From: JAHCHG01 sp041394845 | GTDB lineage: Bacteria > Acidobacteriota > Blastocatellia > Pyrinomonadales > Pyrinomonadaceae | Direction of reading: 5' to 3' | DNA length: 64,000 bases | Assembly (NCBI GenBank): GCA_041394845.1 | Contig: JAWKHL010000002.1 | Span: 248,001 to 312,000, forward strand | Shown here: positions 63,301 through 64,000 of the stretch, piece by piece | Layout: every line of letters begins with the position of its first letter | How positions within the stretch are numbered: position 1 is the stretch's first letter | Position numbers and translations under genes: made by a program | The notes under the pieces: generated by a model | Told to the model about the DNA's origin: nothing | Database searches by the model: none | Seen by the model: only the letters and a program-made list of their open reading frames with translations

Positions 63301-63439
63301 CATTTAAGAGGCAAGATTTGCAATATGGCTTGGGCGACTTACCAATTGGCCGCCAGCAGTTTCATCTGGATACCGGCATTTTAGCTTTCGTTTTGTTTAC
63401 GCATCCGGTGAAAAAATCGGACGGTTAAATGAACGCGGA

Positions 63440-64000
63440 TCAAACCGTTTGTCCGGCCCGGCGGACGGCTCCCGGACCCCGCCCGAAGTGTTTTTTAAAG
63501 GCTCTCGTAAAGGCCGAGAGAGATTGATATCCGACCGCCTCGGATATCTCGGGAATCCCATCGCGTCCCCGGGTCAATGCTTCATGAGCCAGTTCCATCC
63601 GCCATTGGGTCAGGTAGGCCATCGGGGAAATGCCGAGAACATCGCGCATTCTTTCAGACAGTATCGTCCGCGACATCCCGGCCGTCCGCGCCAACCCGTC
63701 AACCGTCCAGGCCCGTTCCGGCCTTCGGTGCATCTGCTCTAAAACCTGACTGATCTGCGGATCGATGAGCGCGGCGAAAAGATTCTGGGTGTGCCCGTTT
63801 GATTTGGCGAAGGTGCGAATGGTTTGAATAAAAATGATCTCGGCCAGACGGTTGATCACGGCATCGCTTCCCAGTTCGCGCTTGAAGGCCTCGTGGGTGA
63901 TGAATTTCGTTGCCGAATCGAGCCAGCCGTAATGCAGAATCTCGGTGTTCGGGACGTGAATAAAAGGCGGCAGGGCATTGAGCAAAAGTTTTCCCCGCTC
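63440..64000 (-). CDS. AraC-family transcriptional regulator, N-terminally cut by the window edge
   Basis: The visible 187 codons run to the window edge in frame. The C-terminal double HTH of AraC/XylS proteins is clear: WTVDGLARTAGMSRTILSERMRDVLGISPMAYLTQWRM, then ISEAVGYQSLSAFTRAFKKHFGRGPGAVR. The upstream part (LLLNALPPFIHVPN and onward) matches the end of the AraC cupin_6 sensor domain. The target and ligand are unknown. The real start lies beyond base 64000. Confidence 0.88.
   Translation of the reverse strand, partial: ERGKLLLNALPPFIHVPNTEILHYGWLDSATKFITHEAFKRELGSDAVINRLAEIIFIQTIRTFAKSNGHTQNLFAALIDPQISQVLEQMHRRPERAWTVDGLARTAGMSRTILSERMRDVLGISPMAYLTQWRMELAHEALTRGRDGIPEISEAVGYQSLSAFTRAFKKHFGRGPGAVRRAGQTV

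Overview
The window looks like a chromosomal stretch from an Acidobacteriota bacterium, probably a Blastocatellia or Pyrinomonadaceae-like lineage. This is inferred from gene style: a 1,224-residue Oar-type TonB receptor with an N-terminal carboxypeptidase-regulatory domain, a CRTAC-type FG-GAP/ASPIC protein, many exported glycoside hydrolases, and moderate GC content. Nothing seen looks like a phage, plasmid, IS element, CRISPR array, rRNA or tRNA. Almost the whole window is devoted to taking apart plant cell-wall polysaccharides (arabinan, galactan, arabinoxylan, pectin) and using the released sugars.

Layout. 1-1010: DUF4142 lipoprotein with a short leader. 1048-9787 (minus): galactose and pentose uptake and Leloir-type genes: galT, an RbsBAC-like ABC importer, an inositol-phosphatase-family enzyme, a GHMP kinase resembling the kinase part of plant L-arabinokinase, and galE. 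galM is divergent (10032). 11250-22921 (minus): a LacI regulator heading galK, GH97, GH51, two GH43 enzymes, an esterase and a CRTAC protein. 23117-31624 (minus): lectin-like protein, GH43, GH5-like enzyme, TPR protein and TonB receptor. 32352-36295 (plus): exported GH2, a second galT and a BNR sialidase-like protein. 36298-39928 (minus): DUF4380 protein, GH127 beta-L-arabinofuranosidase and an ArsR regulator.

40444-56559 is a uronate block: a decayed gene, GH105 unsaturated-uronyl hydrolase, cupin, GntR/FCD regulator, fructose-bisphosphatase, KDPG aldolase, hexuronate MFS transporter, SDR, a 6-phosphogluconolactonase-like protein, altronate dehydratase, a KduI/IolB-like isomerase, a molybdopterin oxidoreductase, a KduD-like SDR and a KDG kinase. 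Together these can take oligogalacturonides to pyruvate and triose phosphate. 56656-64000 is mixed: an LtrA membrane protein fused to a UBP-type zinc finger, a stand-alone UBP zinc finger, a conserved unknown, an NTF2-like protein, a serine hydrolase with TPR repeats, and a partial AraC regulator.

Regulation can be read in the DNA. Five LacI-type palindromes (TGTAAnCGnTTnCA) sit before galT, the TonB receptor, GH2 and GH127, two of the sets placed on recognisable promoters. A second palindrome (AATTGGTnnnACCAATT) lies inside the spacer of two nearly identical promoters in the uronate block and probably binds the local GntR protein. Families of 7- or 8-bp tandem repeats, most in inverted pairs, sit directly behind many stop codons. 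At least two, possibly three, broken gene fragments (14026, 40444, 47619) show recent remodelling.
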